Of a DNA stretch of 64,000 bases, positions 39,560 to 49,446 are shown piece by piece (within the stretch, counting starts at the first letter, position 1; the number at the start of each line of letters is the position of its first letter). Both the position numbers and the translations under genes were made by a program. The stretch comes from Mesostigma viride (lineage: Eukaryota > Streptophyta > Mesostigmatophyceae > Mesostigmatales > Mesostigmataceae). The notes beneath the pieces are model-generated. The model made no database searches and was not told where the DNA came from. It saw only the letters and a list, made by a program, of their open reading frames with translations. Where the stretch lies: the NCBI GenBank assembly GCA_009746045.1, contig RPFO01000412.1, positions 346,992 to 410,991 of the forward strand, read 5' to 3'.

Positions 39560-40452
39560 AAAGGAGGACGAGCACCCTCTACCAACTTGATGACATGTGT
39601 GATGGGTCCCTCAGGAGGATACTGGGGCATCTTGTCCTCAAAGATGGCTCCATACCTGTCCAACAAGGCATCATGCTGCTGTTGTTGCTCAGTGGTGACA
39701 GTAGAACTGACAGCATTGACAGAATGACCACTAGCAGACTCAGGTTCATTAGGCACCAAATGCAGGAAAAAGATGTGTTCCACTGGATAGGTGGCCAAAT
39801 AAGACAGAGTATGCTTGGCAGACCACACATGCTTCAGTAGGGCAGCCCGTTTCTCCTCCAAAGTCGGCTCTTGATCCACCCCTTTCGCACCTGCTTCCCC
39901 TCCCTTGCCATCATTGACAGCTGTCTGTGTGGAACAGCACTCAGTGGCTGTTCTTCTCCCCCCTGGCAACACACAGGTAGCATCCCACACTGTCCCATCC
40001 TTGAACTGGACCACCCTGTCAGGCCAAGAAATAGCAGGATTGGTGTCAGACAACCATGGGATCCCCAAAATCACATCTGCTGCCGTGAGGGGAATGACAT
40101 CTGCTGTCACTTCCAAAGTCTGGGATGAACAAACTTGGAAGATGAGCTGCACATAGCCAGGTGAGCAGCTTCTCCTGCCATCAGAATACTGCACCATGAC
40201 AGGTGTGGGGTGGGCCAACACAGGCAACTTCAGCTCCTGCACCAAGGATGCAGCAATATAATTACTGCCAGCACCAGAATCAATCATAAACAAGCAAGCT
40301 GGCTGAGCCAAGGGGACTGGCACGTTGAGGAGCCTAGCCTGAAACTTGAGTAAGTGACCTGGTACAGGAGGACCCACAGGGACAGCAGGGTCAGAAGCAC
40401 CCACAGTGTTCACTGGCCTAACGTCAACAGCAGGCAGGTCAGACCTGGCCAT
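39517..40452 (-). CDS. Retropepsin-type protease region, gypsy B
   Basis: A 311-codon frame with the active site LFMIDSGAGSNYIAASLVQE and the second motif AADVILGIPWLSDTNPAISW, typical of Ty3-type proteases. The C-terminal part is the linker to RT, ending just as the RT frame begins (RYGAIFEDKMPQYPPEGPITH). Catalytic residues are intact. It overlaps RT by a few codons in another frame. Confidence 0.8.
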   Translation of the reverse strand: MARSDLPAVDVRPVNTVGASDPAVPVGPPVPGHLLKFQARLLNVPVPLAQPACLFMIDSGAGSNYIAASLVQELKLPVLAHPTPVMVQYSDGRRSCSPGYVQLIFQVCSSQTLEVTADVIPLTAADVILGIPWLSDTNPAISWPDRVVQFKDGTVWDATCVLPGGRRTATECCSTQTAVNDGKGGEAGAKGVDQEPTLEEKRAALLKHVWSAKHTLSYLATYPVEHIFFLHLVPNEPESASGHSVNAVSSTVTTEQQQQHDALLDRYGAIFEDKMPQYPPEGPITHVIKLVEGARPPLCLCTGWALQRWQS

Positions 40453-40478
40453 GACAGAAGGATGACCTGGGGACCCAA

Positions 40479-42223
40479 CTAGTTTTTTGACTCAGGTGGG
40501 TCTGGGGATGCTCCACTGCCCGATGGTGGAAGCTGCTCAGGTGGTGCTGGAGGCTCATCCTCGTCCCCCCCATCCTCCTCATCTGCCAGCAGCTGCATGA
40601 GAGCGTTCACCATCCTACGCTTATCCTGTCTGCTGAAGGGCCTAGCGCGGGACTGGAACCTCCCAGAGGGCTGGAAGTTGGGCTGGAACCCTGGCTGCAT
40701 CCGGTGATCGCCAGCAGGAACGCCAGGAGGAAGGTTGGGTGGCCTGGGAGATGGCAGGGCGCCAAAAGGTCCTCTCGTGGCAGGGGGAAACTGGTCCCGT
40801 CTAGGGCAGTCCCGTGCAAAGTGACCTGGCTGGTTGCAGATAAAACAGTTACCCTGGGTGGGATCCAAGCATTGAGTTCCCCCAGGAGGTCATCCAGCTG
40901 GTTCAGGGACTTCTTGATGGGTGGCACTGGCGTGGCCACAGGTTCCCACTTGACAGAAAAAGCAGGCACACGACAAAGGGTAAGCACATAAGACAACACC
41001 TTGTCCCATTGCCAATCCACGTAGTCGAACTGGGAGAAGTGCTTGTCCACATCCAGTCGCACGTGTGGAGCCATGCCATGCAGTAGTCTGTGAAGCGCCT
41101 CTGCGTCAGAGCATTGGGAATCTTGGCTCTAAGGTTGGTGAATTGCTCCACGAACTGTGGCAGCGTCAAACCAGCCTGCGTACAGTTAGCCAGTGCGTCC
41201 CGATCCATGCGAAGCTGATCCTGGGGTAACAGAAACCGGCGAAAGCCCAATAGGAGAGAGGGGAGGTCGGTACACGCACGTCCAGCCACAGAACGCAAAA
41301 ACTCATCAAAACGGTCGCTGGCACTGTCGCTCATCCGCTGCCTAACCATTCTCTTCTGGATGTCCATCGTGAGACGTTCCTCTGCCTTGGGCCCATAGTT
41401 GGCGAAGTGGATAGCGAAGACATCCTGAAACTTGGTGGAGAAATGGTCGAAGCTGCGATGGGTAAGGTTGGTCAGCGATAGCTTGTCTACCGACTCCACC
41501 TTAGGAAAAGGAACAGTACGAGGATACAAAGACGTGAGCTCCATCACTGGGGCGTGTGGTGCATTCTGATTCTCCGGCAATGTCGCAGCCACCGAGAGCC
41601 GTGGAGGCTCATGCCCCTGTGCATCTGTCCCTTCATCAACAAAAGGAGCGTCAACCGCATATACCCTCGTATACCCAGTGTTGGAGACGGTTGATCCACG
41701 AAAACAGACTCTCCATCGCCCGCCTGCCCTTGCGACTCAAGTTGCTGCACACGCGCAATAGTCCTACCCACACTCTTCTCCAGCGCTTCCGCCACACTTC
41801 TAGCTCTCGCAGCTTCCTCACGTTCATGTTGTAATCGAATTTTCTCCGCTGTCAGCTCGTCAGCCGCTAGCCGAGTGCCGTCTCGCCCCGGCACCGTGTT
41901 GTAGCCAAAACGAATAGCCGAACCGTATTCGGGTGCTGGCGAACGCGTGTCCCCACGTTGGAGAACCGTGGTACACCTCTACCAATGCCACGCAGGGAGG
42001 GCTCGCCTGGTTGCACACCGAGGGGCAAGATGGAGAACTTTGGGCCGACCGACAGCGAATATCTGCGGGAAGCAGACATTAAGGTGGTATCTCCAAATAG
42101 TTGACGTCTGGGAGTAGATGATGAAACCCTTTCATCACCGGTCGTCCGTTGAGCTGCTAAAGATGTGGTTGCATCTTCAACTCTCTTACTTGATAACGGT
42201 GGTTGTGTCTCCGGGTTACTCAT
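40479..42223 (-). pseudogene. gag of gypsy B (several frameshifts)
   Basis: Segments in successive frames are 42226-41867 (start MSNPETQ), 41894-41544 (coiled-coil, EKIRLQHEREEAARARSVAE), 41592-40903 (capsid-like helical core, TLPQFVEQFTNLRAKIPNAL), 41074-40607 and 40868-40479. The last holds one zinc knuckle, CFICNQPGHFARDC, and an acidic Pro-rich tail. At least four frame changes make this copy non-functional. Confidence 0.75.
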
Positions 42224-42445
42224 CACTCCATGGGTCGCGCATGCCGGACTGGGGAACGTTAGAGACTTATGGGCTCAAGGCAGTTCTCAGAGCAAGACTG
42301 TCACATAAGGATGAGTCACACTCTTAAGAACTGTCCGAATACACAGCATAACGTACCCTCTCTGGGTCTGGCAAGAATTCCATTGTTAATCGTGAACTAA
42401 TACTGTCAAGACAACCAACACCTAGGTAGAAACCTCCGATACCAA

Positions 42446-43148
42446 TGTAACGACTAAAAATGTTGTGTTTGCAACAGCCTCAGTATCAACATTAGCGTGA
42501 AAAGATCTTTATACCTGGGTTGGAGTCGCGACAGATAACTTCACGTCCAGAGAAGCAATGAAGATGGATCTTCAACAGTTAAGGGAATGAGTCCCCACCC
42601 TTGTTAGACACAACAGACAAGTTATATCCAAGTCGACTATCTGTTGAAGTTATAGTTGACTTTTGGCAAGGGTTGTTTGATTGATGAAACAAGGAAACCC
42701 TTGAATTACACCATAGCTTTAGCTCTCACGTACGCACACATGCACGGCCGCCCCAAACAGGATAAAAGTCATCGTGCACGCAGCATCCATCCAACCCTAA
42801 CCCGGAAGGACCAATCAAAAGTGAGGATCACTCAAGATAAGATCTTAGCCTCCGAATCCTCCACACAACACAAAGCCAGTACATACGAAATCTCAAGGAC
42901 CTGGAACCAAATCCACCAGGTACAACGGTACTGCAGAGAATCTTTGACTGACTAAACAACACCATGCAAAGTACCCTACGTGGATCAGGCCACGACCAAT
43001 GAGGGTAGAACAATAGATTCGACAGATCTCAACAGGCCCAATATCTATCAGACGTCGAAGCCTCCTAACTTCTCAAATAATTGTCCTAAAGAACTCATAA
43101 TAAGATTCAACAGTAGGAAAACTTTGGATGTAACATTTGGTTGTTACA
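42446..43148 (-). repeat. 5' LTR of gypsy element B
   Basis: Partner of 33729-34431 with the same ends. The primer-binding site lies at 42433-42445 on the minus strand. Confidence 0.9.
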
Positions 43149-43259
43149 CCCAAGTGAGTCCCCATTGCCCACATATGTGAAAGTGAACTGGCCAGGTGCG
43201 GCCGAACATCAATGAATACATCTAAGCCTTATCACTTTCACAAGGGAAAGAATGGCTGG

Positions 43260-43741
43260 AGTTGGTTGGAGACCCATCTAGGGTCCACATGGGTCCTCAG
43301 AGATAGAGGATCTTGTACAGATTACTACAATATACTTTATTGTAGTATTGGGCCAATGGCTGTACTTCACTAGTACTCGCCAATGGGATAACGCCACGTA
43401 GAATATGTGGGCGTCTCCCAGGCCTCCACGTCACCGGCTGGTCAAGGGCCGGTGTAGTACTGTCAATAGGACTGAGCCGACTATCGGCCTATTATGTATG
43501 CGCATCTGCCTTGGTACCTCCTAGAGGATTCTAGAAGTATCTAACACGCGGCATGCACTGAACTACACGGAATGCATGTCCACGTAGGATATTCAGCAAG
43601 ACTGATGAAGGTGCCAAGCGCAATAGAATATATGCGCAACGAAGACGAATTATGCAGCAACGACAATAACGTATGAGAACAATAAACACAACGTTCATTT
43701 CATGCTTTCTGATTTACATCGCATTCCATTTATTTGCAACT
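43260..43741 (+). repeat. 3' LTR of element A (intact empty-site reference)
   Basis: This 482-bp repeat, AGTTGGTTGGAG...ATTTGCAACT, is followed by the GTTCT duplication. It lacks the palindrome seen in the 5' copy. Confidence 0.9.
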
Positions 43742-43792
43742 GTTCTCGCTTCGTAGGGTCAGCGTCCGGCACTCCTGCACGTGGTCCCTCAT
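43742..43792 (-). pseudogene. Start codon and first 17 codons of the penton-like gene (cut by element A)
   Basis: ATG at 43792 opens a frame (MRDHVQECRTL...) that reaches the element A target duplication and is in phase with 26969-26166 beyond the element. It lies inside the 3' part of the neighbouring gene in another frame, which is typical of compact viral gene overlap. Confidence 0.6.
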
Positions 43793-44024
43793 TCTCTGTT
43801 ATAAGCTCGGATTTTATCTGATTACTGCCGTGAACAACGACCTTCCCCTCGCTGCCCGCGAGACCTCGCGCGCTACGTTTGAGCTGTCGCCTCTCCTTCC
43901 CAGTCAGCGGCCGACTCCGGCAATAGAGCATAGCAGACTCCAGAAATTCTCGCTGGACGTCCGGATACAGGATCATCCATTGGGCGATCTGGAGCATCTC
44001 GGCATCCGACAGTTCCATGGGCAT
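43742..44024 (-). pseudogene. Virus-like island protein 2, C-terminus displaced by element A
   Basis: ATG at 44024 (MPMELSDAEMLQIAQWMILY) opens a frame of 94 codons up to the target duplication. The original end, seven more codons and a TGA, is at 26947-26969 across element A. As it stands the frame now reads into the LTR. The protein is basic in the middle (RPLTGKERRQLKRSARG), with an amphipathic N-terminal helix. I recognise no family. It overlaps the penton-like start. Confidence 0.55.
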
Positions 44025-44043
44025 TGAAATCGTTTATATTTGC

Positions 44044-44607
44044 TTAGAAATTTATCCGCGAGCTCGGACCAGCCCCTTTATCGCCCACAGGAACGCCTTC
44101 CGTCACGTGATGTTTGTCTCGCAAGTGGATATTCAGCCTTCGATCATTGACAAATGTGTTCTTGCAACCCGGGACCGTGCAGCTAACCCTGTCAGTCACG
44201 CTGGCGACTCGCACTCTCGGACGAGCTGGTGTCCTCGCCACGGGCTCCCTAGCAGCCAGCGGAGGAGCAGACCCTACGATCTCTACGCGGAGAGGTTCGT
44301 CCGACCCGGCGCCGAGGGCAGCCGCTGGTTCTGGGGACGGTACAGAGAGCGGTTTTGCGTCGTAGGCAGATAGAGGGGGATACACGACAGGGCGAGAGTT
44401 TGCTGCGAGAGCGGCGAACAACATCGCGTCCTTAAATCCTCGGACCTCGGCAACCTTCCCCTTCTTCGCGGGCCGGGTCACGTGAGGCGAATGGATAACG
44501 ATCGAGTTTGTCATCGCAGTCGTCGCGGTCTTTTTAGGAGGCGCGCGGGCTTTGCGAGGGACTTTGGACGGTTTCTTGGCAGGGCGTCTAGCGATCTTCC
44601 GAGGCAT
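44044..44607 (-). CDS. Virus-like island protein 1: basic protein with one C2H2 zinc finger (187 aa)
   Basis: The N-terminal 40 residues are very basic and Pro/Ala/Lys-rich (MPRKIARRPAKKPSKVPRKA), like core DNA-condensing proteins. A C2H2 finger, CTVPGCKNTFVNDRRLNIHL followed by RDKHH, lies at about residues 144-170. The gene is intact and lies 19 bp upstream of the next minus-strand gene. It may bind the viral genome or regulate transcription (inference). Element C sits 17 bp upstream of its ATG and has probably replaced its promoter. Confidence 0.6.
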   Translation of the reverse strand: MPRKIARRPAKKPSKVPRKARAPPKKTATTAMTNSIVIHSPHVTRPAKKGKVAEVRGFKDAMLFAALAANSRPVVYPPLSAYDAKPLSVPSPEPAAALGAGSDEPLRVEIVGSAPPLAAREPVARTPARPRVRVASVTDRVSCTVPGCKNTFVNDRRLNIHLRDKHHVTEGVPVGDKGAGPSSRINF

Positions 44608-44623
44608 CGCGTGTGTTATAATA

Positions 44624-45251
44624 AGTTAGCATTTTGGGCAACCAATATGCTAAGTGGATGCAGTTTGGAAAGACCTTTCCAACGCCGTGCTGACCGCCTG
44701 AAACAGACAAGGGACAAGAAAGATATGAGGTCCCGAAGTCCTAGCCGTCCGTGGCCGACTGAGGTACAGTCCTCTGGTGTAGTGGACAGGACACGTGGCA
44801 GGCCGTGCCTGCGCAGGCTTAGCCTGACTATCACGTGACTGTGGTCCACGTAGACCAGAAGAGCAGCAGCCTGTGACTGGTGGACTACAGGAACTGGCAC
44901 AGGTCTGCAAGGATACTAGGCCTTGCAGGCTTGTGACAGGTCCTGTACTTCCTAGGTTGCAGAGTCTAGGCAAATCCAGTTCGTCCTGGCTCTGCACTGA
45001 TGCCAGTGGACGTTGAGGATTTGCTTGCCTGCCTGCACGTGCCTCGTCACACCGATGGGAACGAGGAACAACGCAAAGGATATAGCTTGGTCATGGGGGA
45101 TGACCAGCTATCTTGGCAAGCACGAACCGAGGCTCACACATTGGTCGTGGCTTGGTGCACGGGTTAAAAGGTTGCTGCCTTTGCAACTTTGGCTCATCCC
45201 GTTGTGTGGCGCGAGAGACCAGGAACTCACAGTTCTGGCTGTTCGCTAACT
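44624..45251 (+). repeat. 5' LTR of element C
   Basis: 628 bp. The first 340 or so bases match 63657-64000, with the match beginning exactly at AGTTAGC. The right edge is set by the inverse terminal GCTAACT at 45245-45251. It is followed by CGTACTATTGCAT, which resembles the TGTATTCATTGCAA after the LTR of element A and is not a TGG primer site. Confidence 0.75.
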
Positions 45252-45285
45252 CGTACTATTGCATTTCTGTTGTGCAAGGTTTTTC

Positions 45286-46433
45286 ATGTCGGCCGAGGCT
45301 CGGGTCGAGACACCTGAGTCATCCCCCGGGCACGAAGCAGCTCCCGAGGCGCCAGCGCGCGAGAACGCGTTTTTCCCCTATTCCCACCCATCCAACGCTT
45401 CTACGTTTGTGCAGGCCGCCTACGTTGCGAGGGGTCTTGCGGAAGGAGGTTGGGTTGCTGTGTTTGGAAACGCAGCAGGGCCGTCGGCAAACGACCCAGT
45501 GGTGATGAGGATAAGGGCGACGACGTCGCCAGGGGAGACGGGTCGGGTCTGCACGGAGCGGCTTGTCGCTATTCGCGACGAAATAGCTTCGTTGATCTAC
45601 AGTTTGGAGGTCGCGTACCAGGGCGGGCACGTCACCATTCAGGCGCTGGACTTAGCGCGTGAAACGCTGAGCCAGCTGGTGGCCATTTGTTTAGGTGGTA
45701 CCAGATTGTACAACCACTGGGTGGCGACAAGCTCGCTGGGGAGGGGACCGACGCGTCACATATTATACGGGACGCGCAGACGCGTGAAGCCGACAGTCCG
45801 TGGGATTCGGCTGAAGTGGTAGCTCAGACGTGTGAGCACCTGGTCAATATCTTGACCCAAGAGGCGCGTGGTCACGCCGATCACTGGGTGATCACGACAC
45901 GACCAGCCGGCATTTGGTCGACCTTGGATACACCGAGGTTGCAAAGCAGGCCGGGGGCGTGTGGGCCAACGGTGACAGTCATCACCGGTCGGGACGTCAC
46001 CGACGAGGATTTTCACAGCGAGTTCGTGGATCGCCCCACGGGCATCATAGCTCGTTCGTCACAGCAGATTGACGAAGGGGACGGCACAAACGAGGGCTAC
46101 TCAGCTCGGCGTAGGGCGGAGTTGCATATCCCGTTTGAGCCAGAACACGACTTCGCTGAGATTGGTCGGGGGTCACGGAACGACAGGCGGGGTGGTGGCA
46201 GTCGGTGGGTCAGGAACCTGCAGTGGTATCGCCGTGGTAGTGCGCCTAGGCTGCCGGTGGAGCAGACACCAGCCGGGAGGCCGGTGAGCCGGGTATTAGG
46301 TCCTTACAACGCGGAGGAGGTCCGTTCAGTTCCGCGCGTAGGGACACCGGTGGCGCGCACAGCGCAGGAGCGTGAGGAGGAGGCCATAGCTGAGGAGCGT
46401 CCAGCGGCTTCTTCCGGCAGCACCAGCGCTTGA
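45286..46433 (+). pseudogene. ORF0 of element C upstream of gag, unknown, one frameshift
   Basis: ATG at 45286 opens a 178-codon frame to 45822; a second frame, 45687-46433 (248 codons), overlaps it and ends about 50 bp before gag. Together they look like one protein of roughly 380 residues with a frameshift around 45700-45800. Residues include FVQAAYVARGLAEGGWVAVF and LDLARETLSQLVAICLGG (helical). The C-terminus is Arg/Glu-rich. No domain is recognised and element A has no counterpart. It could be an acquired accessory gene or an extended gag leader protein. Confidence 0.5.
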
Positions 46434-46485
46434 GCCTATTTTCCTTGTCTATCGCCTGTTTTGTATTGCCATCCCACTGTATATA

Positions 46486-47841
46486 ATGCCTCGTGGCAAA
46501 CCGGGAGACGGCGACAAGGGCGAGATGGAGGCACCGGCTGGAGCAAGCCAGGAGCCTCGGCAAGACAAGGAGCAGCTGGTGGGGGAGGCGATCCCAGCCA
46601 GCGAGGGCGATGGGGGAAAGAGACCAGGCAGCAAGAGACGGCACGAAGACTCGGTGGAGGAGGCGCGCAAGGCGCGGGCGCTAGGAGCATCTGATGCAAT
46701 AACGGTGGCGAATGGGCAACCTGCCGTGGAGAAGCGTAAGAGGGACACCTCCGCTGACGGCAATGGTAAGAGGCCTCACGTGGATGTGCTCTCCCCTGTG
46801 CTTGCTGGCCCAAGTGGCGTTGTTACTGTGACACCCACTGTGGTGGAGCCGGTGAAAGCGCTGCCAGGGTCGAGACCTCACATGAGTGCAGTCACGCTTA
46901 TGAATGGACAAAAGCCTCTTAACCCACCACTAGCACAGGAAGCTCTAGACAAGTGGCTAGAGGACATGGAGCTGGTTGTGCTCTCCGTGGACCCCACTGT
47001 CAACCTAGTGCAAGTGTTTCACTCGTCCACATGCAACAGGGACTCGTCAGAGCGTGTCAGGGAAAAGGCTAGGACTGGTGTCAAGGACAAGCTCACCTGG
47101 GCACAGTTCCTGGATGGGTTGAGGGAGGAGTTCTCTGACAAGGTTCTCAACCTCACCAACTACTATAAACATCAGTATGACACCTTTGAGATAGTGGGCC
47201 CTGTGGCAGAGGAATGGGCTAGGCTCAACCGTATCAGAGACAAGGGGGCCAAGTATGGCTTCCTGGTCACAGATAGGGCCTTGGCAGACTATTTCCTGGA
47301 CCGTATGGGTTTGAGTGTGGATGGGAGGAACAGTGCCCGCATGTTTCTTAACCAGACTGATGGCTCCTTGCGTGCTCTGGAGCTTGTAATCCTCAGCATA
47401 AGGAAGCCAGATCCTGCCTGCAAAGCTATCCAGTCCCATGGCAGCAATGCCACCTCCGCTGTGCAGGGCCAAGGTGATGTCCCCGGGTACCCAGCCCGTG
47501 ATGGGGCAAGGCCCAACAAGCGTAAGCGCTTCAGGCGCCAGAGGCAGGGGGCTCAGGGTGGCAAGGGTGCAGGTTCCCAAGGAGGGGTTGGGGGCCAGCA
47601 AGCTGGTGGTCAGCAGGGTAAGGGTGGCCAAGGGCAAGGCAAGGGCCAAGCTCAAGGCAACCAGGGCAAGCAGGGTGGACAGTCTCAGGGAGGCCAGGGA
47701 AAGCCTGGCAAGGGTGGGGCTGGGTCTGGGAAGAAGGGTGGAGCATGCTTTGTGTGTGGCAAGGAAGGTCACTGGCGTCGTGAGTGTCCTGACAGGAAGG
47801 CCAAGCCTGCTGGGGCAGGGGGCCAGTCGGGGCAGCAGTGA
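46486..47841 (+). CDS. Gag protein of element C (451 aa), ends in UGA-CUAG readthrough context
   Basis: ATG at 46486. The N-terminal 140 residues are charged. A helical capsid-like domain follows (LAQEALDKWLEDMELVVL, LTWAQFLDGLREEFSDKVL, LNRIRDKGAKYGFLVTDRAL). A Gly/Gln/Lys-rich tract of about 80 residues comes next and then one zinc knuckle, CFVCGKEGHWRREC. The stop is TGA followed by CTAG. The frame after it stays open for 16 codons straight into pol, so pol is in the same frame. Confidence 0.85.
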   Translation: MPRGKPGDGDKGEMEAPAGASQEPRQDKEQLVGEAIPASEGDGGKRPGSKRRHEDSVEEARKARALGASDAITVANGQPAVEKRKRDTSADGNGKRPHVDVLSPVLAGPSGVVTVTPTVVEPVKALPGSRPHMSAVTLMNGQKPLNPPLAQEALDKWLEDMELVVLSVDPTVNLVQVFHSSTCNRDSSERVREKARTGVKDKLTWAQFLDGLREEFSDKVLNLTNYYKHQYDTFEIVGPVAEEWARLNRIRDKGAKYGFLVTDRALADYFLDRMGLSVDGRNSARMFLNQTDGSLRALELVILSIRKPDPACKAIQSHGSNATSAVQGQGDVPGYPARDGARPNKRKRFRRQRQGAQGGKGAGSQGGVGGQQAGGQQGKGGQGQGKGQAQGNQGKQGGQSQGGQGKPGKGGAGSGKKGGACFVCGKEGHWRRECPDRKAKPAGAGGQSGQQ

Positions 47842-49446
47842 CTAGCTACATCATCCCCTGTAAATAGTCAATCACCCCTTGGGGAAGGTGTGTTGGATGT
47901 ACATAAGGATGGGGGTGTGCCCCTTGTGCAGCACCAAGGGTGTAAAGATGTTGTTCTTCCACTGGATTGCAATAACAATGCTGCAGCTGAATTCCCTATA
48001 CCTCATGCAGGTGGTGGGTCTCCAGCAGGTGCTGGCCTGGAGGGCCAAAGGACCTTGTTGGAAGGGCCTGGAGCGGTCCAGGGAGCAGGACCTGGCTTGG
48101 GGAGTCAGGATGGCCTGCAGGAAGGCCCTGGAACCTCAGGAGTGGATCATGTGTCCCCACACACGGTTCAGACGTCTCGCCAGGTCAGTACTGACAGAGT
48201 GCTGAGCTATGCTGAGGCTGGCCATAGACTGCATCATATGTTTGGGCATTCTGGGCAGGCAGCAATGTTTGCTTGGAAGCTAGGTAGGGAGCCTTTGTGG
48301 GAGGCATGCCAGGCTGCTGCTGAGAACTGTGGATGCCAGGAGAATGCTGTTCACCCACCTCAGTCCCATGCTAGGGAGCCTGCTAGGGAGCGTGGCGACA
48401 TCCAGATGGATATCCAGCATATCAGGGGCTTGTATATATTGGTGGCAGTGGACAGGTTCAGCAGATATAGACTGATAGACGTTCTGCCTGGTATGCAGGA
48501 GCACCACTTATTGTTGGGTATGAAAGCCCTGATCCCAGGCTTTGGGGTGTGCAAGAGTGTGCAGGCAGACTTGCAGTTTGACTGTTTGCTCAAGCATCAG
48601 GACCAGCTGCCTTGTAAGCTGGTAGTAGTCCCCAGGGAGAGTCATGGGCAGCAAGGGGCTGTAGAGAGATCCATACGTGAAGTGAAGACAGTGGTGCTAG
48701 CAGCAGAGTCAGTGCCACTTGTGGCATCTGCCTTAGAGAGGGCAGCCTGGTGTAAGGGGATAGAAGAGCAGCTGAACCACAGGGTTAACTATTACTTTGA
48801 TGGTGTGGCTGTCTCTCCCCTGGCCCTGCAGTATAGCTTGTTACCTGAGAACGTGGTGCAGGCCAGTCTTAGGAAGGCAGATAGGTTATTTGCCCAGCTG
48901 AGACGTAAGGACAAGAACTGGAATGTGCTGAGGCCTCAGGTGGGGCTGAAGGTCAGGATGTGGAAGGAACCATCTATTCCAGGCAAGCGGGGGAAGTGGC
49001 AGGATGGGGTTGTCACTCGTGTGGAAGAAGCTAACAGATCTTGCCTGGTGGCTTTGGAAAAGGATCCAAGGCACGTGTACAGGTTGTCCTGGGCTCATGT
49101 CAAGGAAAGAAGGCCACATGCAATCTGGCCTGCAGACGGGCCAGGCCCTCCCAGCTGGGTTGAGGAGCCAGGCCAGAGCCAGGCAGCAGCAGCTAACAAT
49201 CCTCTGGTAGTGGATGATGGTCTGTCCCTGCTGGAAGATGACGAGCAGGAGGAGGCTGCTGAAGCAACTGTCACAAGGCCAGAGGGGACGGGGCAGCCAC
49301 CTAAGGCCCGGGGGCCTCTCATGGCGGACGTCATCCGAGCACTCATGCGCAGCAAACATGATCCCAAGGTATCCAAGCTCACGGGGTGGGGGTCGTGCTG
49401 GGCAGCTACAATGGAGGTAGATACCAACTCACAGGTGTCTGTGTAA
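47842..49446 (+). pseudogene. Pol of element C, 5' part: integrase and protease start, cut by gypsy D
   Basis: In phase with gag after a single stop codon. Integrase: zinc-binding HHMFGHSGQ...NCGCQ, core QMDIQHIRGLYILVAVDRFS (first Asp), VQADLQFDCLL (second Asp) and HGQQGAVERSIREVK (Glu, 31 residues later, shorter than the usual 35). Then comes the C-terminal GKRGKWQDGVVTRV. The part ends in the protease-like motif MEVDTNSQVSV (Asn where Gly is expected), where gypsy D begins and supplies a stop. The sequence resumes in the same frame at 55680. Confidence 0.8.

Larger units (their letters stand above)
33729..43148 (-). mobile_element. Ty3/gypsy (chromodomain) LTR retrotransposon B, TSD CCCAA
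   Basis: Two 703-bp LTRs (33729-34431, 42446-43148) with ends TGTAACGACT...GGTTGTTACA differ by a single base seen by eye. CCCAA flanks both ends (33724-33728, 43149-43153). On the minus strand the 5' LTR is followed by TTGGTATCGGAGG, close to an initiator-Met tRNA primer site. The 3' LTR is preceded by the purine tract GAGGGGGAGATA. Order is gag, protease, RT, RNase H, integrase with chromodomain, then two extra ORFs. Despite near-identical LTRs the coding frames shift several times. Confidence 0.92.
26975..43741 (+). mobile_element. Copia-like LTR retrotransposon A with AGTT...AACT LTR ends, TSD GTTCT
   Basis: LTRs lie at 26975-28343 (482 bp plus an 887-bp insertion) and 43260-43741 (482 bp). 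They look identical base for base once the insertion is removed. The five bases GTTCT lie outside both ends (26970-26974, 43742-43746) and fix the LTR termini as AGTTG...CAACT. Internal coding is gag 28357-29598 and pol 29637-33566. Gypsy B (33729-43148) is nested in the 3' region. A purine-rich AAGGGAAAGAATGG precedes the 3' LTR. No TGG-type primer-binding site follows the 5' LTR, where the sequence is TGTATTCATTGCAATG. LTR identity indicates recent insertion. Confidence 0.9.

Noticed and set aside
45113-45505. 130-codon plus-strand frame at the end of the element C LTR
   Set aside because: It straddles the LTR edge and ORF0 in another frame and has no domain content.
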